NCBI RefSeq assembly: GCF_918797505.1
Contig: NC_092800.1
Coordinates: 1,798,001-1,862,000 of the forward strand
DNA: 64,000 bases
Source of the DNA: Bemisia tabaci
Taxonomy: Eukaryota; Arthropoda; Insecta; Hemiptera; Aleyrodidae
Reading direction: 5' to 3'
Made by a program: the position numbers and the translations under genes. Shown here piece by piece: positions 22,265 through 32,627 of the stretch (within the stretch, counting starts at the first letter, position 1; every line of letters begins with the position of its first letter). The notes under the pieces were generated by a model. The model had not been told where the DNA came from and did not search any database. It saw nothing but the letters and a program-made list of their open reading frames with translations.

Positions 22265-22487
22265 GTAAAGTCGACGTTGCTGAATGTCCCGTGATATAAC
22301 ATTAATTTTTGAGGAAAGCTACGAATAATTCCTCTTGGAATTTTCACGTACTTCAGATTAAATTAAAAAGTAATTTCTCCGAAAATTTGAAAGAAAAAAT
22401 AGCAAAGAATCCACATGAGAATTCGTGTCTCAACGGGGGAAATCCGGTGACGTCGGATGGCTCATACGACGTTCTACCTTATGAGAG
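22265..22487 (+). mobile_element. MITE family B, copy (left end lost)
   Basis: TTTTTGAGGAAAGCTACGAA, TTCAGATTAAATTAAAAAG and GGCTCATACGACGTTCTACC mark a B copy directly abutting the next one. The left TIR is missing. Confidence 0.65.
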
Positions 22488-22731
22488 AAAGGAAAAGCGT
22501 CGTATGAACATTCGAGAGTTGCCAAAATTCCCCGAATAAAACATGTATTTTAGAGGAATATTATACATATTCTTCCTTGAAATTTTCAGATAATTTAGTT
22601 TAAATCATGAACAAAATTGACTGAAAAATTTGAGGAAATATATTCACAATTTTCTGAGTGAATTCGGCTTTTCTTGAAGGAAATATGGCAACGTCTGAAG
22701 GCTCATACGGCGTTCTTCCCTAGCACGGCAG
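22488..22731 (+). mobile_element. MITE family B, copy
   Basis: Begins within AGAAAGGAAAAGCGTCGTATG, continues TTCGAGAGTTGCCAAAATTC and ends CGTTCTTCCCTAGCACGGCAG. Three B copies in a row occupy 21949-22731. Confidence 0.8.
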
Positions 22732-22879
22732 AATAAGAGAGGAATCCATAGCGGGAGCCGGCTAAAAACAAGAGATTAGAGCTCTTCAACTCGAGTATTT
22801 ATTAATTAAAAAGGAGCCGAGGAGTGGGCCGTGACTTATGTTCCGCGGCGGGAAATATGTTCGAGATGAGTTCGTGCCC

Positions 22880-23110
22880 GCTCCCTCCCTCCGCTAGCGC
22901 GAGCGTTTTCCACCCCCCGGTCCCCCTTTTCCACCCCCCGGTGGCGGTGAAAGCAGTGCTGCCTCGAGAGCCCCGTCTTTGAAGACGATCCTGACCGCGT
23001 GCAAATGAGTCGAGTAGTGCCAAGTTGCGCGCGATCTGGGGTCGTGATCCACCCCATAAAAAAACCCTCGTGGAATACGTAACGCTCTAGGGGCTGCGTT
23101 ACGTAACGTT
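22880..23110 (+). repeat. Direct repeat Z, copy 1 (231 bp)
   Basis: Begins GCTCCCTCCCTCCGCTAGCG, contains CACCCCCCGGTCCCCCTTTT and GTCTTTGAAGACGATCCTGA, and ends TGCGTTACGTAACGTT. It is repeated almost unchanged at 23499-23730. Short minus-strand frames run through both copies in the same frames, which reflects duplication and not coding. Confidence 0.85.
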
Positions 23111-23498
23111 TCACTTAAAGGACAAAAATTGTAATTATTCACAAATGTTCTTGTATTGTTAGTTCACATCAACAGCAGACGGTCATATTTGTTTTCGGCT
23201 GAGACTGCAAAGTTTTTGAAATTTAAGGGTCTCGCGGACAAGGCGCATAAGTGCAGTTTTTGCTATTTCAATAAATATACGTGTTTGAAGTTTCGGAACT
23301 TCATGGATTCTCATGGCGGAAAGAAAATTCAAATTAACTTTTCGATGCTTAAAAATTGGAATTTGAGGGCGAAGTTTTCACAGAACTTACATTCAGACTA
23401 GTTTCACTTGAAATCATTAATATCTCAATTTTTCAAAAACAGCAAATATCCGCCTCCTCCTCCAAGACCCTCAATTCAAATCTCGCGCGGCGGCTTTA
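23111..23498. other. Spacer between direct repeats Z
   Basis: 388 bp of AT-rich DNA with an 81-codon frame at 23156-23401 lacking any recognised feature. If the repeats were LTR-like this would be far too short for an autonomous element. Confidence 0.4.
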
Positions 23499-23730
23499 GC
23501 TCCCTCCCTCCGCTGGCGCGAGCGTTTTCCACCCCCCTGTCCCCCTTTTCCACCCCCCGGTGGCGGTGAAAGCAGTGCAGCCTCGAGAGCCCCGTCTTTG
23601 AAGACGATCCTGACCGCGTGCAAATGAGTCGAGTAGTGCCAAGTTGCGCGCGATCTGGGGTCGTGATCCACCCCATAAAAAAACCCCTCGCGGAATACGT
23701 AACGCTCTAGGGGCTGCGTTACGTAACGTT
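23499..23730 (+). repeat. Direct repeat Z, copy 2 (232 bp)
   Basis: Same boundaries as copy 1, with a few substitutions (GCTAGCG to GCTGGCG) and one extra C before CTCGCGG. Roughly 97% identical by eye. Confidence 0.85.
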
Positions 23731-23739
23731 AAAGCAGGT

Positions 23740-23800
23740 TTTCACTCCACGTCACACTACTCAGAAGATCGAGTCAATGGGAGAGATCGACTTGATGTGA
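23740..23800 (+). repeat. Family N fragment
   Basis: GATCGAGTCAATGGGAGAGA followed by TCGACTTGATGTGAAAAC is the TIR and adjoining portion of family N (full copies 30331, 37735, 37983, 57704). Confidence 0.55.
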
Positions 23801-23829
23801 AAACTTTTAAGGGCATATCTCGAATTCCA

Positions 23830-23940
23830 CGTGAGCCCTAGCTGTTTTACGTATGAATCCACGCTTTCTGGGGCTCATACTTCAAAAATGCGTATTTTGC
23901 TAGCGGTGTTTAAAAATCTCCACTTTTATTTTGTTTAGTA
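23830..23940. repeat. Small shared repeat U plus family C word
   Basis: ATCCACGCTTTCTGGGGCTC at 23860-23879 recurs on the other strand near 46910-46930. It is followed by AAAATGCGTATTTTGCTAGC, similar to the start of family C at 45075. Confidence 0.45.
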
Positions 23941-23968
23941 AATGAAGGCCGAATCAACTTCATAGCTT

Positions 23969-24287
23969 CAGGGTTGCCACAGTCAGGGAATACCAGGAAA
24001 ACCGGGAAAAGATCAGGGATTTTAAGAAAGTCAGGGAAAACCTGAAAATGGCAGGGGATCTGTCCAGTGGAAGTGAGTGTCAGGGAAAAATTGTTAATTT
24101 TACTTTTATTCGCTTTCTAGAATGGATTTGGCGTAAAGAAAAACAAATTTCGCTTGTAAACTATTTCAAATTAGATATTTTTGATCATATTGCATATCCT
24201 TAATTGTCAGGGAATTTTACTCAAATATGTCAGCGAAATCAGGAAAATGTCAGGGAATTTCATTCTATAAATTCTGTGGCAACCCTG
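23969..24287. mobile_element. CAGGGTTGCCAC TIR element (319 bp)
   Basis: Starts CAGGGTTGCCACAGTCAGGG and ends GTGGCAACCCTG. TAGCTT is repeated immediately outside both ends (23963-23968 and 24288-24293). The interior is rich in GTCAGGGAA words. The terminus resembles hAT-type MITEs, but the apparent 6-bp target repeat is not the usual 8 bp, so the superfamily is left open. Confidence 0.8.
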
Positions 24288-24293
24288 TAGCTT

Positions 24294-24578
24294 GAACATT
24301 TTACAGAATATTCTGAACAAAGAGAAGGAAATTTATCGACATTTCCAACAAATGACGATTACTCAAGTGCTTTCGTTGGTTTAGAATCTCGTCAAGTCTC
24401 GCCTAATTATGGCCAAGATTTATTGGTTTTACAAATAAATTTTAGCTGTATAATGTGACAATAGAACCAGAAAAATGTTCAGTTTCAGTAGAACATTTCA
24501 GGTTCGATCTTTTCTGAAGGCTCATTTCATTGAGCGGCATAGTCAGTCAAGTCTGCATCAATTAAACTGCGGATGAAA
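24294..24578. other. No feature recognised
   Basis: AT-rich spacer without repeat matches. Confidence 0.4.
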
Positions 24579-24643
24579 CTTGGGATGCAACTAAACAGCC
24601 TTGGCGGTAGCCCCAGGTGGTATCCATCGATGTTGAAGGCGTT
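24579..24643 (+). repeat. Conserved 64-bp block Y, copy 1
   Basis: GGGATGCAACTAAACAGCCT then GGTAGCCCCAGGTGGTATCC and GATGTTGAAGGCG. It is nearly identical at 38257-38320, and a degraded relative lies at 45992-46052. Flanks differ. It does not fold as a tRNA and lacks A/B box promoters. Confidence 0.7.
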
Positions 24644-24739
24644 CTGGGCGACCAATTCTGAAGAAATGTTTGCAGAATATTCCTTTACTTATCGTATGAA
24701 TAACACAATTCAGAGTTTTTTTTGGACCAAAGTACTTTA

Positions 24740-24991
24740 TGCCGTGCTGTGTAAAAACGTCGCATAAACATTCAAATGTTGCCAGATTAACTGTCAAAGA
24801 AAATGAATTTTTAAGGTAAAGGTACAAATCTTTTTTCTTGAGTTTTTCAGATAATTTAGATCTAATTGCGCATAAAATTCTCCATAAAATTGGCGGAAAA
24901 ATATTCAAAGATTATCTGATAATTTAAATTTTATCAAACGAAATTTGGCAACGTCTGAAGGCCCATACGGCGTTTTTCCTTACCACGGCAG
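24740..24991 (+). mobile_element. MITE family B, copy
   Basis: TGCCGTGCTGTGTAAAAACG to CCTTACCACGGCAG, with TTCAGATAATTTAGATCTAA in the middle. Confidence 0.8.
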
Positions 24992-25493
24992 CCTCCTCTT
25001 GTGCACAGTCACAAACGGAAACGTTGAAAGGGCTCTCTCTGCGTATGCTTTCCACGAATCACCCAGTTATTTTGTAATTTCAAACCAGTCATACTCGGCA
25101 AATGAAGTATCTTCGCATACGACAATTCAATTTAATATACAACAACTTGAAATACCTCAGTTGAGTTGACCATATGAAGGGGAAGAGTATATTCACAAAT
25201 TTTACGTTGGGCGTTTTGTCAGCCCGAAATAACCAGAAATTACGCGTTCTTTTGTCAAAACCGCAGAATCAAAACAGACGGCAAAAGTTGGGCGGTGGAG
25301 AACGGAGAATATGATATTCCCATTCGAGCTTTCGACCGATCAATTCGTCCGTCGCATTGTTAAATTGCGGTGAAAACTTCGCAAACTTTCTGACCCGGAC
25401 GACAGCGAAACCGCACCCATGAACCTCCCCGCGAATTGTTTGATAGAGTGTAGCAAGCTGGTCTTACGTGAGAAAACATTTCGGCTATCAATG
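24992..25493. other. No feature recognised
   Basis: Moderately GC-rich around 25260-25440. A 74-codon frame at 24945-25169 starts inside the B element. Confidence 0.35.
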
Positions 25494-25746
25494 CTGCTTT
25501 GCTAAGGAAAAACATCGCATGAACCTTCAGGCGTTGCCAAATCTCCTTCGATAAAATAAGAATTTACTGGGAGAAGTGTTTAATCTTTTTCCTCCAATAT
25601 TTAGGACACTTCTGTTCACAATTTAATCCAAAATATCCAAGAATTTCAAGAAAAATTATGCACAACTTTCCGCCAAAATACATATTATAACTGGAGAAAT
25701 TTGGCAACTCTTGAATGTTCGTACGGCGTTCTTCCTTAGCACGGCC
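25494..25746 (-). mobile_element. MITE family B, inverted copy
   Basis: CTGCTTTGCTAAGGAAAAAC to CTTCCTTAGCACGGCC. AACTCTTGAATGTTC near the right end is the left-arm sequence of the plus-oriented copies. Confidence 0.8.
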
Positions 25747-26361
25747 AAATACCACAGTGACAAAAATACGGGCACGATATTGTATTTTTGCGAGTATGTG
25801 TGTGTGCGCCAGGTGTCCCTTCAACGAGCTGAAGAATGCGGCATTAGGGTGGCCCACAAAAAATGAATTTCGGAAATTTATAGCCACAATCCCCTAAACC
25901 GGTTACAGCATATTCAAAAACACGGAAAATGAACTTTGGGGTCAATCGGACAAAATTAACCCGACGCGCAGTTGCCATTTATCCAAGCAAAAATAGCGAA
26001 TTTTTACTGTTGTAATGCACTTATGTAGTATTGCCATCCCGAATTCGCTCTACCGACTAATTTAACATAACAAACATCAGTGGAAAGTGAGAGGAGATAG
26101 TTCTCTAACTGCTGTAGGAAATTACTTCCATCGTTTTCTCGCCATTGCGGCGCATTTGAAATTTTGTCGAGTCTTTGGGCGTTTGAAAACCGAGGTTTTC
26201 CGGAATTTTGGCTCCAAGAATACGCAGTAAATGACCACTTAATTTATTCCCCTGGCTCTTCCTGAACATTTAATAAAAAAACTTAAGATTTAGTGACCCA
26301 TTATGAATCGATCAAACGACTATGGGATTGATATCAAATATCCTGAAGATCCATCTCAATG
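25747..26361. other. No feature recognised
   Basis: A short TGTGTGTGTG run at 25797-25806; otherwise unassigned. Confidence 0.4.
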
Positions 26362-26612
26362 CTGCTGTGTTAAAGAAAAACGTCGTATGAACCATCAGGC
26401 GTTGCCAAATTTCTTTAAACGAATTACGAATTTTCAATAAAATATGTGAATAATTTTCCTCCAAGCTGTCGGGCAATTCTTTACGCAATTTAATCTAAAT
26501 CATATGAAAATTTCAAAGGAAAATTTGCATAACTTTCCTCAAAAATACATATTTTATCCGAGAAAATTTGGCAACTCTCGAATGTTCATACGGCAATCCT
26601 CCTTGGCACGAA
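26362..26612 (-). mobile_element. MITE family B, inverted copy
   Basis: CTGCTGTGTTAAAGAAAAAC to CCTCCTTGGCACGAA, with CCTCAAAAATACATATTTTA and GGCAACTCTCGAATGTTCAT near the right end. Confidence 0.8.
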
Positions 26613-27709
26613 AGATTATTAAACGCGGTTTCTTAAAGCGACCAAGAAAGACCCTCGAGGAGAAAATGTGGCGACAGGGCAGCAACGGCAACTTCAAGAG
26701 TCCTGTGCAATAACCGTTGGCAGCCCTTTTAATTATGGAATTACACCGAGTGTGGTTATTCAATGAAAAATATAAAAGATCTAAATGTTTTTCATCCAAT
26801 TCAAAGGCATCCATCGTGAATGCCAGAGGAATCCCAGTTCCTTTGCAATATGTTCAGCTTGCAGTCTTTTTTCCCGGAACACTTGAGTTTTAATCCTCAG
26901 ATGCCTGGTTTCATTGATGCAGGCGACTTCTCTAAAAACTGTTTCATCTGAGAGTGCAGGAATTTCTTGGCGCGTTGGAAACCGTTCAATTTCCTAGATT
27001 TGCCGCCGGGCGATCCTTTCACTCGTAAAAAAAAATCTTTTGAGCAATCTGCTGTGCTGTGAGATCTGATGGAATTTTAATATAGTCTATTAACAGAACT
27101 CGGAAATGGTTAAAAATCCTTTAGTTACGTGCTCACACTGAGGAAATTATTCTAAACTTTACCGTAAGTAGCTCAGAGAACTGTGTATTGTTTCTTTTAC
27201 GAACTATTCGTAGTTAAAGGTTTATTAAAATGATGTTTGTATCCCAAAAAGTCAGATTATTATAAATGACAAAAATAAAGCATCCATTCCTCATTGCTTG
27301 TCAGGAATTGAATAGCATATGGAATTTAAATGATATCATTCAGGTTAGATATAAACTGAAGTTACATGCGAATTAGCTTTAATAAAAATTAAATTTAATT
27401 AAAAATTAAAATTCTGAGGCTCGACTGAAATTAAAGGAAGAAAACTGACTGTAACTGTCCGCAGAAAAAATCGACTGCACTTGCTTCCAGTTCGTCGATT
27501 AAGTGTGACGACAGTTTTTTTGTATGCAAAAGATGAAACGTGCCCATAAAAAATAAATTCTTTCACTCAGAAATTTGTTTGTTTAAATGAAAGAAATTTA
27601 CTTCACCTAAAAACATGAATAAAATCAATACGAATTTTATTCGAATGTAATAAATAGTTTTCGACCATTTTTCGGTGATATCTCAGATTGATTCCTTTAC
27701 TTTGCTATG
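26613..27709. other. No feature recognised (about 1.1 kb)
   Basis: AT-rich, especially 27050-27660, with runs such as AAAATTAAATTTAATTAAAA at 27385. No ORF over 60 codons beyond a B-overlapping minus frame at 26554-26814. Confidence 0.45.
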
Positions 27710-27963
27710 CTGCCGTGCTAAGGAAGAACGCCGCATGGGTATTCGAGAGTTGCCAAAATTCCCCGTATAAAACATGTATTTTTTTTACAAAATTTACGCA
27801 TATTTCTCCTTGAAATTTTCTGGTATTTTAGATTAAATTACGAAAAAATAGTCTGAAAAATTGGAAGAATAATATTTACAATTTTCCCAATAAATTTGTA
27901 TTTTATCCAAGGGAATTTGGCAACGTCTGAAGGCTCATACGGCGTTCTTTCTTAGCACGGCAG
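27710..27963 (+). mobile_element. MITE family B, reference copy with TSD
   Basis: 254 bp from CTGCCGTGCTAAGGAAGAAC to CTTAGCACGGCAG. TATG is duplicated exactly at 27706-27709 and 27964-27967. Both TIRs are intact for over 40 bp with few mismatches, so this is a good reference for the family. Confidence 0.9.
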
Positions 27964-27967
27964 TATG

Positions 27968-28799
27968 ATACTGAGGCTCCTTCCGGTCCTTCTATTCCTT
28001 GGTTTCTGTCGAGAAACGTATTTTTTGAAGTAAATGCGAGCGATTAATTTGAAAATCGAGCTTGGAAATATATTATTTCGGGGCATTGAGCAGGCGTCAG
28101 TAGATTCAACTGAATCGGTGTCTTTTAAGTAAGCGTCAGTTCAAAACTCATGAGCCCTAGCGCCCTGTGCTATCAACGAAAGCCGGAGCTCTTGACTATT
28201 TGGACTTACGCCCGTCCAACAAAACCGAATCAATTGGGGTGAGATCCAGGGGCTTTCACGAGGCGGTTTGTCGCGTTAAATCACGCTTATCATTATCGAG
28301 CATTGACACTCCAATAAGTCCTCCCATAAATTCTCGCACATGCTCCATCCGTCATAATTCATTAATTCGCTTTTACGAGTTCAATAATCTTCCATCCTGC
28401 ACCTCCCCTTTTATTGCTTGCCGTTTTATATTCAAGATTGAAGTGAGGAAATATTTTGTCCCTTTAAAAAGGAAACGGAAAATTTGTTTCCTTTTAAAGA
28501 AATTTCAATATCATTTCTTTACCCCTCTCTTTCTCACAGGTTTACAAATTTTTAGCTGTTTTTAGCTGCTTTCGGATATTTTTGACCTTTTGGGGGTTTT
28601 GTTGCACTGTCTTTGTTATTCACTACTTCTAGCTGTTTTCGAGTAGATTCTAAAATTATCGTACATATTTGACTAGATTTGTATATTTTCGGCTATTTTC
28701 AGCCGCTACAATGTGCATCATAATCTTTTCTCAAGTCTATATTTTTATTGAATAAAAAAGAATGAGCAGCAGTCGGACCTAAAATTGTGAATATATGTT
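27968..28799. other. No feature recognised
   Basis: A 132-codon frame at 28167-28565 lacks a recognised domain; its C-terminal half is Lys/Phe/Leu-rich, and no splice or promoter evidence supports it. 28530-28700 has repeated AGCTGTTTT words. Confidence 0.35.
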
Positions 28800-29050
28800 C
28801 TTTATGACTGACATCGACGGTGCAACTCACAAACCACAAATCTCCACTTCCTATTTTTTTGAGAGAGGACGTATCAACATCATTCCTTAAAGTTTTAACA
28901 TAATTTTCTTCGCACGAAGAAGAAAAAATCGTGGAGGTTTTAAAGAATTGACGTTGAGTAGTTCCCAATCTAAAAAAAAAAGAAAAAAAAAATATGACGT
29001 GAAGTCTGCAACATCGTAAACAGAGATACGTGGTTTTGGAATTTCACAGT
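28800..29050 (-). repeat. Repeat family C, copy
   Basis: ACATCGACGGTGCA..., TTTTCTTCGCACGAAGAAGA, GACGTTGAGTAGTT, ATATGACGTGAAGTCTGC and GAGATACGTGG follow the C order with substitutions. An A-rich run replaces the TGGAAAAATAAAG part near 28972-28990. Confidence 0.65.
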
Positions 29051-29056
29051 TAATAT

Positions 29057-29132
29057 GGACGTATTTATGCTAAAAGGAACTATGTGCATAGGGTATGCGT
29101 GTAACACAGTTCCTTTTAGCATAAATATGTTC
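29057..29132. mobile_element. Palindromic MITE family D', copy 1 (76 bp)
   Basis: GGACGTATTTATGCTAAAAG to CTTTTAGCATAAATATGTTC, with ATAT duplicated at 29053-29056 and 29133-29136. Unit of origin for the tandem array at 61754-62496. Confidence 0.85.
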
Positions 29133-29347
29133 ATATGTCATTCAAAAAGTTACGAGGCGTTACACTGTTTAGTTGTACGTGAAAAATTTTGTAATAAGTC
29201 GCATGAAATTGAAGGAAATGATCGGCTAGTTAGGTTCACCATTGGTTTTTATCCCGAAATGGGACTCCGTTTCTTTCCGTTTGGTTCGGTTCGAATCATA
29301 TGGAGTGCACACGTGTATAAATTATCCTAATCGGTTCAGTGGTTTAT

Positions 29348-29412
29348 CGGGGCGGAGGAGGAGGAGGAGGAGGAGGAGGAGGAGGAGGAGGAGGAGGAGG
29401 AGGAGGAGGAGG
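29348..29412 (+). repeat. (GGA)n microsatellite
   Basis: About 20 GGA/GAG triplets without interruption. The 105-codon frame 29242-29559 reads the run as poly-Arg and is spurious. Confidence 0.95.
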
Positions 29413-29891
29413 AACAATTCGCGGAGCCTTTATAATCTGGATTTATATGTTTATACTAAACGCAACAAGCGGCTTCCTTTTACCTCGATCCTTAAGCCGA
29501 GGATAATAGGATTATTTCGAGTGGATTTTCTTTTCGCGATTTTCTTTCTGCAATTCTAATTTGATTGTTGAGGCGGACGAAAAAGAGAAAGCAATAAAGT
29601 CTCCGCCGATGATCCCGCAGAGTGGAGGAATACAAAACTATATCCGCAAAGTGAGCTCCTTTTGAAGTATCAGGTGATTACGTCAATAAACTTCTCTTTT
29701 GAACACAAGTAAATGTGCTGGACTTTTCTTTTGAACAAAAGTAGGTAAAAGTGCTGAACTTTTTGAAGTATGATCAGTAACTATTGAAACAAAACCATTT
29801 TGAACTTGCATACATACCGGTTCGGTGCTTAAGTCTTATTATTAAATATTTCCGAACAAGCATTTTCGCCAAAATTGTCGGTTTGGCAGTA
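29413..29891. other. No feature recognised
   Basis: AACTTTTTGAAGTATGATCA/ CTTTTGAAGTATCAGGTGAT and TTTTGAACA-AAGTA words repeat locally at 29650-29770. Otherwise unassigned. Confidence 0.35.
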
Positions 29892-30070
29892 CACGGAAAG
29901 AAATGGATCGCTAATTTAACATTGAAATGATATTGAATAGTTATTGAGTAATTAAATTGAATTGTTATAAAATATGTCCGACATGTTTCTAATGTGCATT
30001 TTACAGTAGTGGAAAGCTAATTTGTAACCACAAGGATGTTAAATTAGTATTTTTTTATTGTAAAGTCTAC
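29892..30070. mobile_element. Possible MITE (weak TIR)
   Basis: CACGGAAAGAAATGGATCGC then TAATTTAACATT is loosely mirrored by GATGTTAAATTAGTATTTTT near 30040-30060. The ends could not be fixed. Confidence 0.3.
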
Positions 30071-30330
30071 ATTGAAACATGTCTGACACTCTTTTTGACT
30101 GTAAAATTGAGAAATCAGCAATGCCATTTTTTCTTTGTATTATCAAAAACAAGTGGGAAAATTATTCTCGGGCTGTACTTGATGATTTTATCATGAATTG
30201 TTCTCAGAACGTCAATATTAACTCTTTCAGTTGACGCACACTTATATCGCACTCAATGCACACCCTCCGCCGCCCCCACCCCCTGCGCATCGAGGGTGTT
30301 TGACCCTCGGACGTACCGATCTCCTCGCTG

Positions 30331-30575
30331 CCGCTCAGTGGATCGAGTCAAGAGGAGAGCTCAGACATGAAATGTTTGACTAAAACTGCAAATGTTAATG
30401 TTTAATGCGTCACATTTTAAATTTTAAGGGGTGATTCTGGTCGTAAATTTCACGAGAAAACCAATGAAACCATTTTTAAAATCTCAAAGTTCTGATTTGA
30501 CAGAGTTATGAGATCTTAAAGCTTCCAAATTTTGTCCGACCTACCCCATTGACTCGATCCATTGTGCGCCGCGCG
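30331..30575. mobile_element. Palindromic repeat family N, copy 1
   Basis: CAGTGGATCGAGTCAAGAGG at the left is mirrored by TTGACTCGATCCATTGTGCG at the right. TTTTAAGGGGTGATTCTGG and ATTTTGTCCGACCTACCCC lie between. Other copies are 37735-37982, 37983-38214 and 57704-57923. Confidence 0.75.
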
Positions 30576-30589
30576 AGAATATTTTAATC

Positions 30590-30870
30590 AACGCGAGCTT
30601 TAAGCACCGATATTAGGACGGAAACTTCCACGGGGTCAACGTTCAACGCTCAACGCTCAACGACAAACTCATTTCGGGCGTGCTCTAATCAAACCGCGCT
30701 TCCCGAGGTGGGTGGAAGGGGACGCAAAGCGAGGCTCGGCGTCGAAACGAAAACTAATATTAATTTGCTTAGCAAGCCGTAAAACTACCGAGGTGGCGAG
30801 AAAGTCCAAGTTTTGAACCCTGGTTGTCGATGCGCATTCGGACTGCATCAAGCAGAAAGGAGCCAAGTCG
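30590..30870. promoter_or_regulatory. GC-rich island 5 with TAATATTAATTT core
   Basis: Contains AACGTTCAACGCTCAACGCT (short tandem) and AAACTAATATTAATTTGC. GC-rich and not seen elsewhere in the window. Regulatory role only inferred. Confidence 0.2.
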
Positions 30871-31190
30871 CATCAGCTGTTGCCAAGTTGAACCGGGTAG
30901 TTTAATTTTTTACACAAAACCGGTTGTCCGGATTTTTGTGCCAATATCGGTGGATTTTCTGCATGGTACGAAGTAGGGTCCTTTAAATTTTCATCATTCG
31001 TAAAATAAAATTACTCCGCACAAAGGTACTCTTGTAAAAAAAAAATAAATTAATGGGTTCAATTTGGCAATGGCGGATGTGGCTTGAGTCGTTTTTGCTA
31101 AGCAAAAACGGTCCGTTTGTGTGGCGTTTTCCAGGAATCCTCACTCGGGAACGGTTGTGCCTAACCTGAGATCTGGTTCGTTCGACTGTG

Positions 31191-31435
31191 CTGCTGTGGT
31201 GAGGGAAACGCCCGTGTGATCTTTCAGACGTTGCTGTATTTCCCCGATGAAAAACGAATTTACTTGGAAAATTAAGAATATTTGTCCGGAAATTATTCAG
31301 ACTATTTTGTTCACACTTTAATCGAAGATATCTAAAAAATTTCCGTGGGAAATATGCATACTTTTCTCAAAAATAGATCCGAGGAAATTTGACAACTCTC
31401 GAAAGTTGATACGGCGTTTGTCCTCAGCACGACAG
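31191..31435 (-). mobile_element. MITE family B, inverted copy
   Basis: CTGCTGTGGTGAGGGAAACG to CTCAGCACGACAG. Flanking TGTG/TGTA may be a mutated 4-bp target duplication. Confidence 0.8.
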
Positions 31436-31670
31436 TGTATAGGCGACCTCTGAATCCGTCTTTTGGAAGGTATTTTTTTCTAAAACATACCAAACTTTGG
31501 TAAACTTGTTTGGTTCATTACGTCAATCGAAGCTCATCATGCAACTGGTAGGTAGGTCGACAAGCAAAAAAAAGGTGTAATTACCGTTGCTTCCGTATAA
31601 TTGTACATTAGGTAGTGTTGAATTCCGAAAGTTTAAGTTTCACTTCACCGAGTTGGTGTGTTTTCGAACT
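31436..31670. other. No feature recognised
   Basis: Unassigned AT-rich spacer. Confidence 0.35.
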
Positions 31671-31796
31671 CACTGATTCATTTTTGCTTGAATCTAGAGC
31701 TAAGCTTTTTAATTTCGGCGGATTTCCTTTTGATCCGAATTGAATCCAGATTATTATTTCTTGTCAAATTGGTTAAAAGCAGACTTAGAATCAGTG
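31671..31796. mobile_element. MITE family G, shortened copy
   Basis: CACTGATTCATTTTTGCTTG to GACTTAGAATCAGTG, with GCTTTTTAATTTCGGCGGAT and TTCTTGTCAAATTGG inside. It looks like a G copy reduced by internal deletion. Confidence 0.55.
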
Positions 31797-31955
31797 GCGG
31801 AGTGTGATTTGCGAATTTGCGATACATCGATTGGTCTGCCATTTTAGCCCATGGAAAAGGATCGATAATCAGGGTGTTCGCAACGAACACCTCGATAATC
31901 GATTCTTTACCATAGCTTCAAATAGAAAAATATCAAGAATCGGTCATTTACTGCT
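31797..31955 (-). repeat. Repeat family H, copy 2
   Basis: The reverse complement of the block at 19612-19800: AAAGGATCGATAATCAGGGT, GTTCGCAACGAACACC, TCGATAATCGATTCTTTACC. Confidence 0.7.
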
Positions 31956-32020
31956 CTGAATCCACGAACTTTTTTTTCCAGTGTTGCGTGCAACTTTCCG
32001 AACTAAAAGTCTACTTACTT

Positions 32021-32564
32021 CACAGAAAAAAAGTCGCCTTAATCTAGAATCCAGACTCCTAAAAACATTGACAAGAAAAAATACTCTCGATTCAATCGGA
32101 TTTTTGCTTAGATCGAGAACCAAGCCTCTTAATTTAAGCAAATTCCCTTTGATTCCAGCAAAAATCCGATTGAATCAAGAGCATTTTTTCTTGTCAATGT
32201 TTTCAAGAGTCTGGACTCTAGATCCAAGTAGAGTCCCTTTACACTGAGAGTCAAGACAATTCGGCTCATGGACGTCACAAACCTGAATAAAGATTACAGA
32301 AATTGAACGTTTTTCGTAATCTTTGATCGGCCCATTCTCAAATGCCTTTCTCCGTTCCTCCTCTCATTCCGTTTGTTCCTTGCCGAACCCGTAATTCCCT
32401 GGTCCATTCCGGATTATAATCTTTGCAATTGGTGAAACTGTAATCTTTATTCCCGTTTGTGACACTGTGGAGGCCTAAAATACGGGAACCAATCAGAAAT
32501 GGATTCAAATTGTCTTGACTCTCAGTATAAAGGGACTCTAGATCCGAGCGACTTTTTTCCAGTG
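32021..32564. mobile_element. MITE family G host, interrupted
   Basis: CACAGAAAAAAAGTCGCC at the left pairs with GCGACTTTTTTCCAGTG at the right. The palindromic body (ATTGACAAGAAAAAATACTC ... TTTTTTCTTGTCAAT) is complete. A 312-bp hAT-like element is inserted near the right end at 32229-32540. Confidence 0.85.
32229..32540. mobile_element. hAT-like MITE (312 bp) inside G
   Basis: TIR TAGAGTCCCTTTACACTGAG, mirrored by CTCAGTATAAAGGGACTCTA, continuing as GAGTCAAGACAATT. An 8-bp target repeat GATCCAAG/GATCCGAG lies at 32221-32228 and 32541-32548. An 8-bp duplication and TAG-starting TIR fit the hAT superfamily. Inner AATCTTTGATC/ATTATAATCTTTG words also mirror. No transposase. Confidence 0.85.
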
Positions 32565-32627
32565 TTTGCTTTATCTCTTCCGCGCAACGGACCCTTTCGC
32601 ATTTCACGAAACGAAATTTGGCAGCGT

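Noticed and set aside
22880..23730. LTR retrotransposon
   Set aside because: Only 388 bp lies between the direct repeats and no gag/pol, primer site or polypurine tract was seen.
29242..29559. ORF with a poly-arginine run
   Set aside because: It reads a (GGA)n microsatellite; no support on either side.
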